This document shows positions 1 to 7,552 of a DNA stretch of 64,000 bases, in pieces. The stretch lies in NCBI RefSeq assembly GCF_008086045.1, contig NZ_VSEY01000017.1, forward strand, positions 62,001 to 126,000, read 5' to 3'. The notes under the pieces are model-generated. The model saw only the letters and a program-made list of their open reading frames with translations, did not search any database and was not told the DNA's origin. How positions within the stretch are numbered: position 1 is the stretch's first letter; each line of letters begins with the position of its first letter. This stretch comes from Nonomuraea sp. PA05 (lineage in GTDB: Bacteria > Actinomycetota > Actinomycetes > Streptosporangiales > Streptosporangiaceae). Made by a program: the position numbers and the translations under genes.

Positions 1-401
1 ACGACTCCTCCGGCTGAGCTCGCGAGCTGCCATCGCGCGCGGTCTCCAGAAACCGTGCACGAGCCTTGAAAGACGTCCCGCGACCCTTCCGCGTTGAGGA
101 CACTGTCCACCACAAGGCAGTGTCCGCCGCCATTGTTGACCTTGATCCGGGTGTTGAAGCGATTGTCGAGGAACTGATAGTCCTGGTTGACCCGGCCATC
201 GCAGCGGTACAGCCCTGTTCTGGCGCCCGCGTCGGAAGAGCCGCCACCGATGCCGATGCAGAATCCCTCGTCCTTCTGATTGCTGATCGGCTCTGACCAG
301 CGGAAGTCGGCGTGGGCCGGTGTGGCGAGGAACTGCGCCGTGAACAACGCGGCGACGGCGAGGATCGAGACCGGTACGACCCGGCGGATGCTGCGGTGCA
401 T
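1..401 (-). CDS. Secreted ricin-type beta-trefoil lectin protein, 3' end cut by window edge
   Basis: The reading frame is open from an ATG at 401-399 to the window edge, giving 133 visible residues. The N-terminus MHRSIRRVVPVSILAVAALF is a typical Sec signal peptide (basic start, hydrophobic core), with likely cleavage after ATPAHA near residue 30. The mature part has paired cysteines (GFCIG, YRCDG, GHCLV, GSCTV) and a beta-trefoil-like ending, DRARWQLAS, close to the QxW motif of ricin/CBM13 lectins. A strong ribosome site (AAGGAGG) lies about 7 bases before the ATG and fixes the start. The product is probably an exported carbohydrate-binding or small secreted protein; any enzyme domain would lie outside the window. 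Confidence 0.75.
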   Translation of the reverse strand, partial: MHRSIRRVVPVSILAVAALFTAQFLATPAHADFRWSEPISNQKDEGFCIGIGGGSSDAGARTGLYRCDGRVNQDYQFLDNRFNTRIKVNNGGGHCLVVDSVLNAEGSRDVFQGSCTVSGDRARWQLASSAGGV

Positions 402-897
402 GGGTCTGCCTCCTTGGCAGGTCCGGGACGGACTGGTCGGGGGATGAGGTGCAATGCCGGTGGAATCAACGCCGGCCGGGTGGGTTTCCCGGCTCCGGCG
501 GTGGATGAACAGCCGCGAAGCGGTCAGCATCTGAGATCCTTCCGAGGTTGTCCGGCCGGACGGCCGGGACCAATGAATCGCGAGCGCGATGATGCGCCTG
601 CAGCCGGTCGTGGGTGCGTCATGGGCAGCCTGCGGAGACCGGTCACGTGGGCGTTGCTCGTCGATGATGCAGCACGCTGACCATGGGAAACACGGGAAAA
701 TTACGCGCGCCACCAGTGCTCTCGGGAACACCGAAGACCGACCCCGGGCATCTGCGCGGCGCCTCTTGAAGGCCATCGTCGCCCAGGCCTGGCGCCGCCA
801 GGTACTGGCGACACCCCCGGCTGGTCCGAGCGGCAGCATGGGTGCCGTTGACCGATGTGTCATGGGCTGCCAGGGACGTCGCCCGGCAGCGTGGGCC
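402..897. other. Non-coding stretch without a recognisable gene
   Basis: The first ~30 bases hold the ribosome site of the upstream minus-strand lectin gene. No frame beyond that shows the codon bias of real genes here, and no RNA gene or clear terminator was seen. It borders the Tn3 transposase relic and is probably degraded DNA. Confidence 0.5.
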
Positions 898-1080
898 AGC
901 CTGTACGACAGGTCAGGCCGGACGATCGAGCGCCATCGCGGCGAGATCCGCGATCATCCCGGCTTCCGGAAGTGCCCGGTCGCCGACGCGGACAAGCTGA
1001 CCGACTGGGTGGCCGTGAACGTCACGCACGCCGAACGACAGTCCGGCCGGATGATCGTGCCGAAGGGGCGGAACCTTCCG
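898..1080 (+). pseudogene. Relic of a Tn3-family transposase (N-terminal DUF4158 region)
   Basis: The plus frame encodes LYDRSGRTIERHRGEIRDHP followed by GFRKCPVADADKLTDWVAVN and VTHAERQ. This matches, residue for residue in many places, the 5' part of the transposase encoded at 20357-22723 (FYEWSGSTIEYHRNQIRTHL, then GFRTCTTADATKLAVWLAEE and VAHAERR). Only about 60 residues remain, with no start and no catalytic domain. After VTHAERQ the sequence loses similarity. It lies outside the large Tn3 transposon and has the opposite strand orientation to that element's transposase, so it is the trace of an older, related insertion. Confidence 0.75.
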
Positions 1081-1121
1081 ACGCCGATCACGCCGTCTGG
1101 CCCCGCACAGGTCCAGCCCGT

Positions 1122-1643
1122 TCAGTCTCGCTTGAGATCCTCGCGCTTCAGCAGCGCAAGGAGCCGGATCCCATCCGCGGCCAAAGCCTCGGCACCGCCT
1201 TCCTGCCGATCGATGACGCACAACGCGTGGTCGATCCGAGCCCCTAGATCACGCAACTGACCAGTGGAGATCGCGATCTGCCCGCCCGAGGTCACCACGT
1301 CCTCAACGACCAGGACACGACGTCCCTCGATGTCGGCGCCCTCGGCCAGCCGGGCAGTGCCATAGGGCTTCGCCGTCTTGCGCACGAACGCGCAGGGCAA
1401 GCCGGTGCGCCGCCCCAGCGCCGTGACCACCGCGATGCCGCCCATCTCCAGGCCGGCCAGCACCTCGGTCCCCTCGGGAACCAGTGACACCATCGCCGAC
1501 GCCACCTCATCCAGAAGGACCGGATCGGCCTCGAACTGGTATTTGTCGAAGTACTCCCCGGCCACCCGTCCCGAACGCAACACGAACCGGCCACTCAACC
1601 GGCAACGGTCACGAATCCGCCGGGCAAGATCCACGTCAGTCAC
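1122..1643 (-). CDS. pyrE: Orotate phosphoribosyltransferase
   Basis: This enzyme joins orotate to PRPP to make orotidine 5'-phosphate in cytosolic de novo pyrimidine synthesis. The 173-residue product has the PRPP-binding signature VLVVEDVVTSGG in its second half, preceded by the substrate-loop region FVRKTAKPYG and the early GLEMGGIAVV segment, in the usual order. Length is normal for actinobacterial PyrE. The frame is open further upstream, but the extra ~60 residues have no family similarity, so the GTG at 1643 (VTDVDLARRI...) is preferred; no strong ribosome site supports either choice. The big Tn3 transposon starts only about 230 bases upstream of this start, so its promoter region may have been altered. 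Confidence 0.85.
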   Translation of the reverse strand: MTDVDLARRIRDRCRLSGRFVLRSGRVAGEYFDKYQFEADPVLLDEVASAMVSLVPEGTEVLAGLEMGGIAVVTALGRRTGLPCAFVRKTAKPYGTARLAEGADIEGRRVLVVEDVVTSGGQIAISTGQLRDLGARIDHALCVIDRQEGGAEALAADGIRLLALLKREDLKRD

Positions 1644-1866
1644 GACACGAGCATGGCAGACCGCCTGAACCGGCCGCTCCACAGGCCACCAGCGCGGCAG
1701 CCCGCGGTCGCCCGCATGCCTGACCACTCTGCGAGGCGACCCGGAAGCGGCTGCGGCGGCCGGACTCTCTACGAGGCCGTCCACGACCTGCACCTGCTGC
1801 TCACCACCCCGGACCGGCGCAGACAACCGCCCGGCGCGGCCTTCGCCGGTAGTCCCAGCGAAGCAC

Positions 1867-1871
1867 TACTA
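1867..1871. repeat. Target-site duplication, left copy (TACTA)
   Basis: The five bases immediately outside the left inverted repeat are TACTA, identical to the five bases immediately outside the right repeat (22804-22808). Tn3-family transposition duplicates 5 bp of target, so this supports insertion of the 20.9-kb unit as one piece. Confidence 0.9.
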
Positions 1872-1920
1872 GGGGTGCCGGTAAGAAACGTGTCATGAGC
1901 CCCAAACGGCGTTGATCTTG
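1872..1920 (+). repeat. Left terminal inverted repeat of the Tn3-family transposon
   Basis: It begins GGGGTGCCGGTAAGAAACG and matches the reverse complement of 22755-22803 over 49 bases except at position 5 (T here, C at the right end). The GGGG outer end is characteristic of Tn3-family repeats. The repeat is longer than the usual 38 bp. Confidence 0.92.
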
Positions 1921-1954
1921 CAGCTCATCGACCCGTAACCGCCGGGGGTAGACG

Positions 1955-2914
1955 TCAGGTACGGCGGGCTGTCCGATCTCGGCGTCGCCGGGCGGCGCGG
2001 ATCTCGGCGTCGGCGACTTTGTCGTCCAGCAGCGCGTACAGCTGGGTGGTCTCGGCAGAGGCGTGGCCGAGGCGGCGCCGAACGGCCTCGATGGACACCC
2101 CGGCGTTGATGAGCTCGGTGGCGTGGGCGTGCCGCAGTTGATGGATGTCGATCTCGACGCGTGCGGCGGTGCAGTAGTTCTGCCAGCGGTGGTGAGCGGC
2201 GTCGTAGGACAGTGGTCCGCCACGGCCGTTGATGCTGGCGCGGAACAGTGGCCCGGCGGTGTAGCCGGCACGGGCCAGGTAGAGCTTGAGCAGGGCGACG
2301 TAGCCGCGGTCGTCCAGCAGCACGGTGCGTACGCTGCCGCCCTTGCCGTGGATGCGGACGTGTTCGTCGTCCAGGCGCAGGTCGAGGTCTTCCACGTACA
2401 GGCCACAGACTTCGGAGGCGCGGGCGCCGCACACGTAGGCGGTCTCGAACAGCACCCGGTCGCGCAGCCGGTCCAGCGGCAGGTCCTTGCGCGGCCGCCG
2501 TGAGCAGATCACCGCCAGCACCTTGACGACGTCGGCAGCCGCGGCCGGGCGCGGCAGGCTCTTGGGCACCTTGACCGTGTCGATCCGGTCCATCGGGTTG
2601 GCCTGCAGCAGGTCGTGCCGGACGGCCCACTTGGCGAAGGTAGCGACGGCGGCGCGCTTGCGCTTACGGCTGGCCGGTGACAGGTCGGCGAGCTCGGCCA
2701 GGAACGCGCGAACCGGCGCGGCGGACAGTGCGCCGATCTCCTCGCCGTGGTGGGCGGCGAAGGCGATCAGGTCGCCGCGGTAGGCGCGCCGGGTGTGGGC
2801 GGAGGCGCCGGCGTTGGCCAGATCGGTGAGGAAGTCGTCGAGATGGCGGGCGAGCGGGTGTGCGCGGCCGAGCTGCTCGACGATGACCGGATCCACTGTG
2901 CCGACCTCCACCAT
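1955..2914 (-). CDS. Tyrosine recombinase, TnpI-type cointegrate resolvase of the Tn3 element
   Basis: The product (319 aa) is a phage-integrase-family recombinase with all catalytic residues visible: Arg ~165 (CGARASEVCGL), Lys ~191, His/Arg ~258/261 (HQLRHAH), His ~284 (LGHASAET) and the nucleophile Tyr ~293 (TQLYALL). An N-terminal SAM-like core-binding domain (HTRRAYRGDL) precedes it. By position next to the left end of a Tn3-family element, it probably resolves cointegrates as TnpI does in Tn4430. The frame is open to a TTG at 2962, but ATG 2914 is preferred because the repeats that look like its binding sites (2923-3022) then lie upstream of the gene. It reads outward toward the left end. 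Confidence 0.85.
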   Translation of the reverse strand: MVEVGTVDPVIVEQLGRAHPLARHLDDFLTDLANAGASAHTRRAYRGDLIAFAAHHGEEIGALSAAPVRAFLAELADLSPASRKRKRAAVATFAKWAVRHDLLQANPMDRIDTVKVPKSLPRPAAAADVVKVLAVICSRRPRKDLPLDRLRDRVLFETAYVCGARASEVCGLYVEDLDLRLDDEHVRIHGKGGSVRTVLLDDRGYVALLKLYLARAGYTAGPLFRASINGRGGPLSYDAAHHRWQNYCTAARVEIDIHQLRHAHATELINAGVSIEAVRRRLGHASAETTQLYALLDDKVADAEIRAARRRRDRTARRT

Positions 2915-2922
2915 CCGCCGAG

Positions 2923-3026
2923 TTGCCAGATAACCGGGAAACGAAGCCTCCGTGCCGGACAACAGCCGCCCAGCTCGCGCTACGCAGGTGATCGCTATCT
3001 TGCCAGATAACGACAGTTATCTAAGA
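2923..3026. other. Candidate recombination (resolution) site for the TnpI-type recombinase
   Basis: A perfect inverted repeat, AGATAAC (3005-3011) and GTTATCT (3016-3022), is separated by 4 bases, a plausible core site for a tyrosine recombinase. The left arm is part of the 12-mer TTGCCAGATAAC (3000-3011), which recurs in the same orientation at 2923-2934, 77 bp away, as an accessory-type repeat. The layout (core inverted repeat plus direct repeat just upstream of the recombinase) recalls the Tn4430 internal resolution site; function is inferred. Confidence 0.65.
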
Positions 3027-3227
3027 ATCAGTCACGCCTCGACTGAATCGCCAGTGCCGAGGTTGCTATAGTCCTGCCTTCCGATGGGGGCTGGTCCGGC
3101 TTCGCTGGCAGGCGACGCCGGCCCGTACGCTGGCTACGTGGCCGCCGATTGCTGTCAGGGTGGCGCCGTCGTAGCTCGTCGGAATGGATGACCTCTTGCT
3201 GAGGCCAACCGGCAGGATCGAGCGGCT

Positions 3228-4337
3228 TCAACGGACCACCCTGCCGTGGAGCACCACTCGCCGAGGGTGTCTTGTGACCGCGAGGTCCTCACGCGGATCC
3301 GTGTCGTAGACCACGAAGTCGGCGGGAGCGCCCTCCGTCAGGTTTGCGAGACCGAGCCAGTGGCGTGCGCGCCATGAGGCTGCCTCCACGATCTGGGCCG
3401 GGCTCATCCCGGCCTGGCGGTGGAGCGCGAGCATTTCCTGGGCGATGGCCCCGTGGCGGATATCGCAGCCAGCGTCGGTCCCCACGTAGACGGCTACGCC
3501 GATCTCGTGCGCGGCGCGGACGAGGGAGCCGAATCCCGCGCTGAGGTCGCGCAGGTGTGCGGCGTAGCGGGGATAGCGGGTTTGCGCCACGGCGGCGATG
3601 GAGCGGAAGGTGGCGATGGCGCTCATCGTGGGGACGAGGGCTATGCCTGATCGCGCCATCTCCTCCAGCAGCTCGATCGACAGTCCTGGGCCGTGCTCGA
3701 TGGAGTCGACACCCGTCTCGACCATCATGGCTGCGCCCGCCTCGCTGAAGGTGTGTGCGGCGACCTTGACGCCCAGGGTGTGCGCGTCCTGGACGGCGGT
3801 CTTCACCGAGGCGGCGTCCCACCTGACGAGCAGGTCACCGGACGCGTCGTCGATCCAGTCGCCGACGAGCTTGATCCAGCCGTGGCCCTGGGCGGCCTGA
3901 GCGGCGACAGCGGCGGGGAGTTCGGCCGAGGAGCATTCGACGGCGACGCCGGGCAGGTAGCCGCCCGGAGGTGCGAGATGGCGTCCGGACCGGATCACCC
4001 GCGGCATGTCGAGGAGCTCGTCCAGCTCGGGGAAGCCGTTCGGTGAGCCCGTGTCCCTGATCGCCAGCACCCCGGTGTCACGGTCGGCCGCAGCCAGGGA
4101 TCGAGCTTCCCCGGCGCTGGTGACGGGGCTTCCTCCGGTGCGGAGGCCGAGGTGGCAGTGCGCGTCGACCAGGCCGGGAGTGATCCAGCCGCTGTCCACG
4201 AGGGTCTCCGCCCTGCTCACCGGCTCCCACGTGACGCGCCCGCCGACGACGAAGAACGTGCACGGTTCGCCATCGGGCAGCAGGCGGCCGTCTACCCGCC
4301 AGGCGAGGCTCACGACGCTGCCGCGGAGAAGAAACAT
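3228..4337 (-). CDS. Metal-dependent amidohydrolase (imidazolonepropionase-like family)
   Basis: This cytosolic hydrolase of the amidohydrolase superfamily (369 aa) shows the metal ligands in order: DAHCHLGL (HxH after the first strand), a Lys in GWIKLVGDW that may be carboxylated, His in VAAHTFSEAG, His in SIEHGPGLS and the Asp of YVGTDAGC. The C-terminal ADFVVYDTDP segment returns to the small beta domain, as in this family. The substrate cannot be read from the sequence. The frame is open to 4460, but ATG 4337, about 15 bases after a G-rich ribosome site, starts the conserved FLLRGSVV strand. It is transcribed divergently from the SGNH/MBOAT/NRPS operon, so it may trim or recycle an amide product of that pathway; that is inference. 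Confidence 0.8.
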   Translation of the reverse strand: MFLLRGSVVSLAWRVDGRLLPDGEPCTFFVVGGRVTWEPVSRAETLVDSGWITPGLVDAHCHLGLRTGGSPVTSAGEARSLAAADRDTGVLAIRDTGSPNGFPELDELLDMPRVIRSGRHLAPPGGYLPGVAVECSSAELPAAVAAQAAQGHGWIKLVGDWIDDASGDLLVRWDAASVKTAVQDAHTLGVKVAAHTFSEAGAAMMVETGVDSIEHGPGLSIELLEEMARSGIALVPTMSAIATFRSIAAVAQTRYPRYAAHLRDLSAGFGSLVRAAHEIGVAVYVGTDAGCDIRHGAIAQEMLALHRQAGMSPAQIVEAASWRARHWLGLANLTEGAPADFVVYDTDPREDLAVTRHPRRVVLHGRVVR

Positions 4338-4632
4338 GTCACAGGGTATTCCCCCCTTTTCATGCTGGTAATTTTCCGGGCGTGTTTCTGAAATGGTGGC
4401 ACAATCTGTCGTTTCGGACTCGCTTGAATCCGTTTTCCTTGCTCGACTTCGCACTGGCACACATGACTGACTGTCCGATACTTGGAAACGTCTTACCAGT
4501 CTTGACAGTTCCTCGTGTGTTCGCAGATCCTGACGCAGGTGGCGATGAGGGCCGGACCTGAGGTGGGGGCCGGGTAAGGATTCTGGCCGAGAATTGTCGC
4601 GATGTGCACACGGATCGGGGGTTCATTCGACC
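4338..4632. promoter_or_regulatory. Divergent intergenic region driving the amidohydrolase and the NRPS/chromate operon
   Basis: This 295-bp region is less GC-rich than its surroundings. It contains TTGACA at 4502-4507, with AGATCC 17 bases downstream, as the best visible -35/-10 candidate toward the operon; the -10 is weak. No clear operator was identified. Confidence 0.35.
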
Positions 4633-5733
4633 ATGCCCGCTGACGTCGACGCGCGTCCGCGTTTCCTTTTATACACCCTGCTCACCGTCGGTCTGGTTGT
4701 TCTCCTGTTCGCCGGAGTCGGCGTATGGAATTACCGGCTGAATCCGCTCGCCTATGATCGCGGTCATATCCGCGAGGTCGCCGGCGTGCTGGCGCAGGGA
4801 CGGAACTACGCCAACTACGACACCAACATCAACTGGCGCGCGCTGCGGCGCGAGCAGATCTACCAGCTGAAGGCCGCCCCCGACGTGGTCGTGTTCGGAG
4901 GAAGCCGCTGGTGGGAAGCGCACGCCGACCTGTTTCCCGGCCAGACCTTCTTCAACGCCTGGGTGAGCAACGACCAGGCCGAAGACGCCCTCGCGCTGGC
5001 CTACATGCTCGACCGGGCCGGCAAGCTGCCCAAAACTCTGATCTTGAGCCTGCGTTTCATCAGCTTCCAGCCGCCGGCGGAGCGCGAAGCCGCCGAATGG
5101 CAGGAGTGGGCCGATGAATATCGGGCGATGGCCACCCGGCTGGGTGTCCCCGCGCACTCCTATTTCGACACGGCGCCCATCAAGAATTGGTCCGGCCTTT
5201 TCTACGCTCCCGCCGTTTTCGAGCGAGCCCGGCAGGTGTCGGCGGCCCCTGCAGAACCCGGGCCGACCGCGAACCTGCAGAACCCCGCTCTTGAGGTCAT
5301 CGCGGCGGACGGCTCCATCCATTGGTCCGATAAAAGCCTCGCGAAGTACACCAAAAAATTTGTTGATGGTGCTGTCCGCAAGGAGCTGCTGAAGATCGGC
5401 GATCGAGCGCCGAAGATTGACCCGGCTCTGGTCGATGCCATGGGCAAGGCGATCGGTTTCCTGCGCGGCAAAGGTGTACGTGTGGTGCTGGTGCAGACGC
5501 CCTACCATCCGGATTTCTACGCCGAGGTTCAGAAGCGCCCCTTCGGCAAGACGCTGAACTCACTCGAAGCGGTTGCTCAGGACATGAGCAGGCGGTGGGG
5601 AGTGATCTCTGTAGGCGGCTACGACCCCGCGAAGTTCGGCTGCGTGGCGGCGGACTTCATCGATCAGATCCACTCCAAGCCCGCGTGCCTGTCGAAGGTC
5701 GTTCGCCTGATTCCTGCGGACAAGGGGGTCTGA
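4633..5733 (+). CDS. Membrane-anchored SGNH-type protein, DltD/AlgJ-like partner of an MBOAT
   Basis: The 366-aa product has one N-terminal membrane anchor (FLLYTLLTVGLVVLLFAGVG, residues 11-30) and a large exported domain. The hydrolase-like nucleophile region is DVVVFGGSRWW (Ser ~91), and the C-terminal DFIDQIHSK carries the Asp-x-x-His pair of SGNH folds. This is the architecture of DltD and AlgJ/AlgX, which work outside the membrane with an MBOAT to move acyl groups to surface polymers. ATG 4633 is chosen over the in-frame 4594 start because it follows a G-rich site and directly precedes the anchor. The next gene, an MBOAT, starts 4 bases downstream, supporting a shared complex. Family assignment rests on motifs and context; overall similarity to DltD is low. 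Confidence 0.75.
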   Translation: MPADVDARPRFLLYTLLTVGLVVLLFAGVGVWNYRLNPLAYDRGHIREVAGVLAQGRNYANYDTNINWRALRREQIYQLKAAPDVVVFGGSRWWEAHADLFPGQTFFNAWVSNDQAEDALALAYMLDRAGKLPKTLILSLRFISFQPPAEREAAEWQEWADEYRAMATRLGVPAHSYFDTAPIKNWSGLFYAPAVFERARQVSAAPAEPGPTANLQNPALEVIAADGSIHWSDKSLAKYTKKFVDGAVRKELLKIGDRAPKIDPALVDAMGKAIGFLRGKGVRVVLVQTPYHPDFYAEVQKRPFGKTLNSLEAVAQDMSRRWGVISVGGYDPAKFGCVAADFIDQIHSKPACLSKVVRLIPADKGV

Positions 5734-5737
5734 GGTC

Positions 5738-7306
5738 ATGTCCTTCACCTCCTACACCTTCCTGCTGGTGTTCCTGCCGATCGTGCTGGCCGGCTACTAC
5801 CTGCTCACTCGCGTGTTCACCAGCCAGAAACCGGCTCTGGCCTGGCTGATCATCGCCTCGCTGGTGTTCTACGGATCGCTGGGCCCCGGGTACCTGCTGG
5901 TGCTGCTCGGCTCGGTGGTGATGAACTTCGCGTTCGCCTGGCAGATGAGGCGGCTGCCTGAAGGTGGCCGCGGCAGACGAGCCGTGCTGATCACCGGCAT
6001 CGTGGCCAACCTGCTGCTGCTCGGCTTCTACAAGTACACCGGCTTCCTCGCCGAGAACATCAACGCCCTGTTCGGCACCGACCTGCGCGCGCTGGCCGCG
6101 GTGTATCCGGTGGGGCTGTCGTTTTACACCTTCATCCAGATCGGCTTCCTGCTCGACACCTACGTGGGCCAGATCGAGCGGCTGTCGTTCCTGAACTACC
6201 TGCTGTTCGGCACGTTCTTCCCCTACATCACCGCCGGGCCGCTGGTGCGCCAGGGCGAGGTGTTCAAGCAGCTCGACACGCCCGTGCGCGAGCGGACCGG
6301 GGTGAAATTCCTCGCCGTGGGGCTGACCTTGTTCGCGATGGGGCTGTTCAAGAAGGCGGTCCTGGCCGACAGCGTCGCCCCGTACGTGGCCACCATGTTC
6401 GACACCGCGGGCGCGGGCGGAGCGGTCTCGACCGGGAGCGCCTGGGTCGGCGCGCTGGCCTACACCTTCGAGCTGTACTTCGACTTCTCCGGCTACTCCG
6501 ACATGGCCCTGGGGCTCGGCTACATGATCGGGGTGCGGCTGCCGCTCAACTTCAACTCGCCGCTGAAGGCCACCAGTCTGGTGGAGTTCTGGCGCCGCTG
6601 GCACATGACGATGGTGCGCTTCTTCACCAGCTACGTGTACACGCCAATGACGGCGAACATGATGCGGCGCAGCATCCGGCGCAAGTGGCCGCAGTGGGTG
6701 CGGCTGCTGGCGGTGATCTGCCTGCCGGTGTTCGTGACGTTCGTGCTGGTCGGGTTCTGGCACGGGGCGGGCTGGGGGTTCATCATCTCCGGCGCGATCC
6801 ACGGAATCGCGCTGTCGATCAACCTCACCTGGCGAGAGCTCGGGGCGAAGCGGCGGCTGCCGCGCATCCCGGCACCGGTGGGCTGGCTGCTGATGATGGT
6901 CCCGTTGGTCGCCTCACTGGTGTACCTGCGCGCTCCCGACGCCGGCTCGGCCACGCAGATCCTCGCGACCATGGTCGGCCTCGGCGCAGCCGGAGGCGCG
7001 AGCGTCGCCCAGTTCTACGGCACCAGCGTGCTGTTCAGTGGCCTCACGGTCGTCCCCGCCGTTCTGTGGACGATCTTCCTGGGGGCGATCGCGCTGTTCT
7101 ACCCCCGCAACACGCAGGAGATTCTCGGCCGGTACGAGGTGGGGCTGCCTACCATCCCGTCGGAGGAGAAGGAGGCCGGACGCCGGTGGCGCTGGACGAT
7201 CTCCTGGCGGCCGAATCCGTCCTGGGCGGTCGCCATCGCGGTCATCGCCGGCCTTGGCCTGGTCTTCGCCGGCGGACCCTCGCCCTTCCTCTATTACCGC
7301 TACTGA
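5738..7306 (+). CDS. MBOAT-family membrane O-acyltransferase (DltB/AlgI-like)
   Basis: This is a 522-aa polytopic protein with about 11-12 hydrophobic segments. Family hallmarks are visible: YKYTGF near residue 98, FFPYITAGPLVR near 160-171, LYFDFSGYSDMALGLG near 247-261, EFWRRWHMT (His 289) and the invariant catalytic VGFWHGAGWGF (His 342). MBOATs such as DltB and AlgI transfer activated acyl groups across the membrane; DltB takes D-alanyl from a carrier protein. Here the gene is followed 15 bases later by a free acyl carrier protein and then an amino-acid-activating NRPS, which strongly suggests the donor is an aminoacyl- or peptidyl-carrier thioester. The acceptor (wall polymer, lipid or secreted glycan) is unknown. 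Confidence 0.88.
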   Translation: MSFTSYTFLLVFLPIVLAGYYLLTRVFTSQKPALAWLIIASLVFYGSLGPGYLLVLLGSVVMNFAFAWQMRRLPEGGRGRRAVLITGIVANLLLLGFYKYTGFLAENINALFGTDLRALAAVYPVGLSFYTFIQIGFLLDTYVGQIERLSFLNYLLFGTFFPYITAGPLVRQGEVFKQLDTPVRERTGVKFLAVGLTLFAMGLFKKAVLADSVAPYVATMFDTAGAGGAVSTGSAWVGALAYTFELYFDFSGYSDMALGLGYMIGVRLPLNFNSPLKATSLVEFWRRWHMTMVRFFTSYVYTPMTANMMRRSIRRKWPQWVRLLAVICLPVFVTFVLVGFWHGAGWGFIISGAIHGIALSINLTWRELGAKRRLPRIPAPVGWLLMMVPLVASLVYLRAPDAGSATQILATMVGLGAAGGASVAQFYGTSVLFSGLTVVPAVLWTIFLGAIALFYPRNTQEILGRYEVGLPTIPSEEKEAGRRWRWTISWRPNPSWAVAIAVIAGLGLVFAGGPSPFLYYRY

Positions 7307-7321
7307 CCAAGGAACTGAAAG

Positions 7322-7552
7322 ATGCGACTGGAAGACGTCCTGGCCACCGTGCTGGAGCAGCCGGCAGACAGCTTCACCGACGAGTCCAGCTCCGAGAACG
7401 TCCTGACCTGGACCAGTCTGCGGCACGTCACGTTACTCATCGAGGTTGAAAACGAGTTCGGCATCCGGTTCACCAACGCCGAGATGACCACGATGCGCTC
7501 TCTCGGCGACATCCGCGCTGCTCTGGAGCGTAAAGGGGTGGCGGCGGCATGA
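7322..7552 (+). CDS. Free-standing acyl/aminoacyl carrier protein
   Basis: A 76-aa single carrier domain. The phosphopantetheine attachment Ser is residue 32 in NVLTWTSLRHVTLLIEVE, corresponding to the W-D-S-L motif of many discrete carriers, and the helix-III pattern FGIRFTNAEM follows. A ribosome site (AAGGAACTG) precedes the ATG. Its end overlaps the NRPS start by 4 bases (ATGA), so the two are translationally coupled. Because the NRPS's own C-terminal carrier has lost its attachment serine, this small protein probably carries the activated residue to the MBOAT, as DltC does between DltA and DltB. The 4'-phosphopantetheinyl transferase needed to activate it is encoded two genes downstream. 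Confidence 0.85.
   Translation: MRLEDVLATVLEQPADSFTDESSSENVLTWTSLRHVTLLIEVENEFGIRFTNAEMTTMRSLGDIRAALERKGVAAA

Noticed and set aside
855..1247. 130-aa plus-strand ORF overlapping the Tn3 relic
   Set aside because: Wrong frame; the transposase similarity is in the neighbouring frame.
3028..3231. 67-aa minus-strand ORF between the recombinase and the amidohydrolase
   Set aside because: Charged low-complexity peptide, no ribosome site, overlaps the recombination-site repeat region.
5657..6802. 381-aa minus-strand ORF opposite the MBOAT
   Set aside because: His/Gln/Glu-rich antisense translation of a hydrophobic membrane protein.
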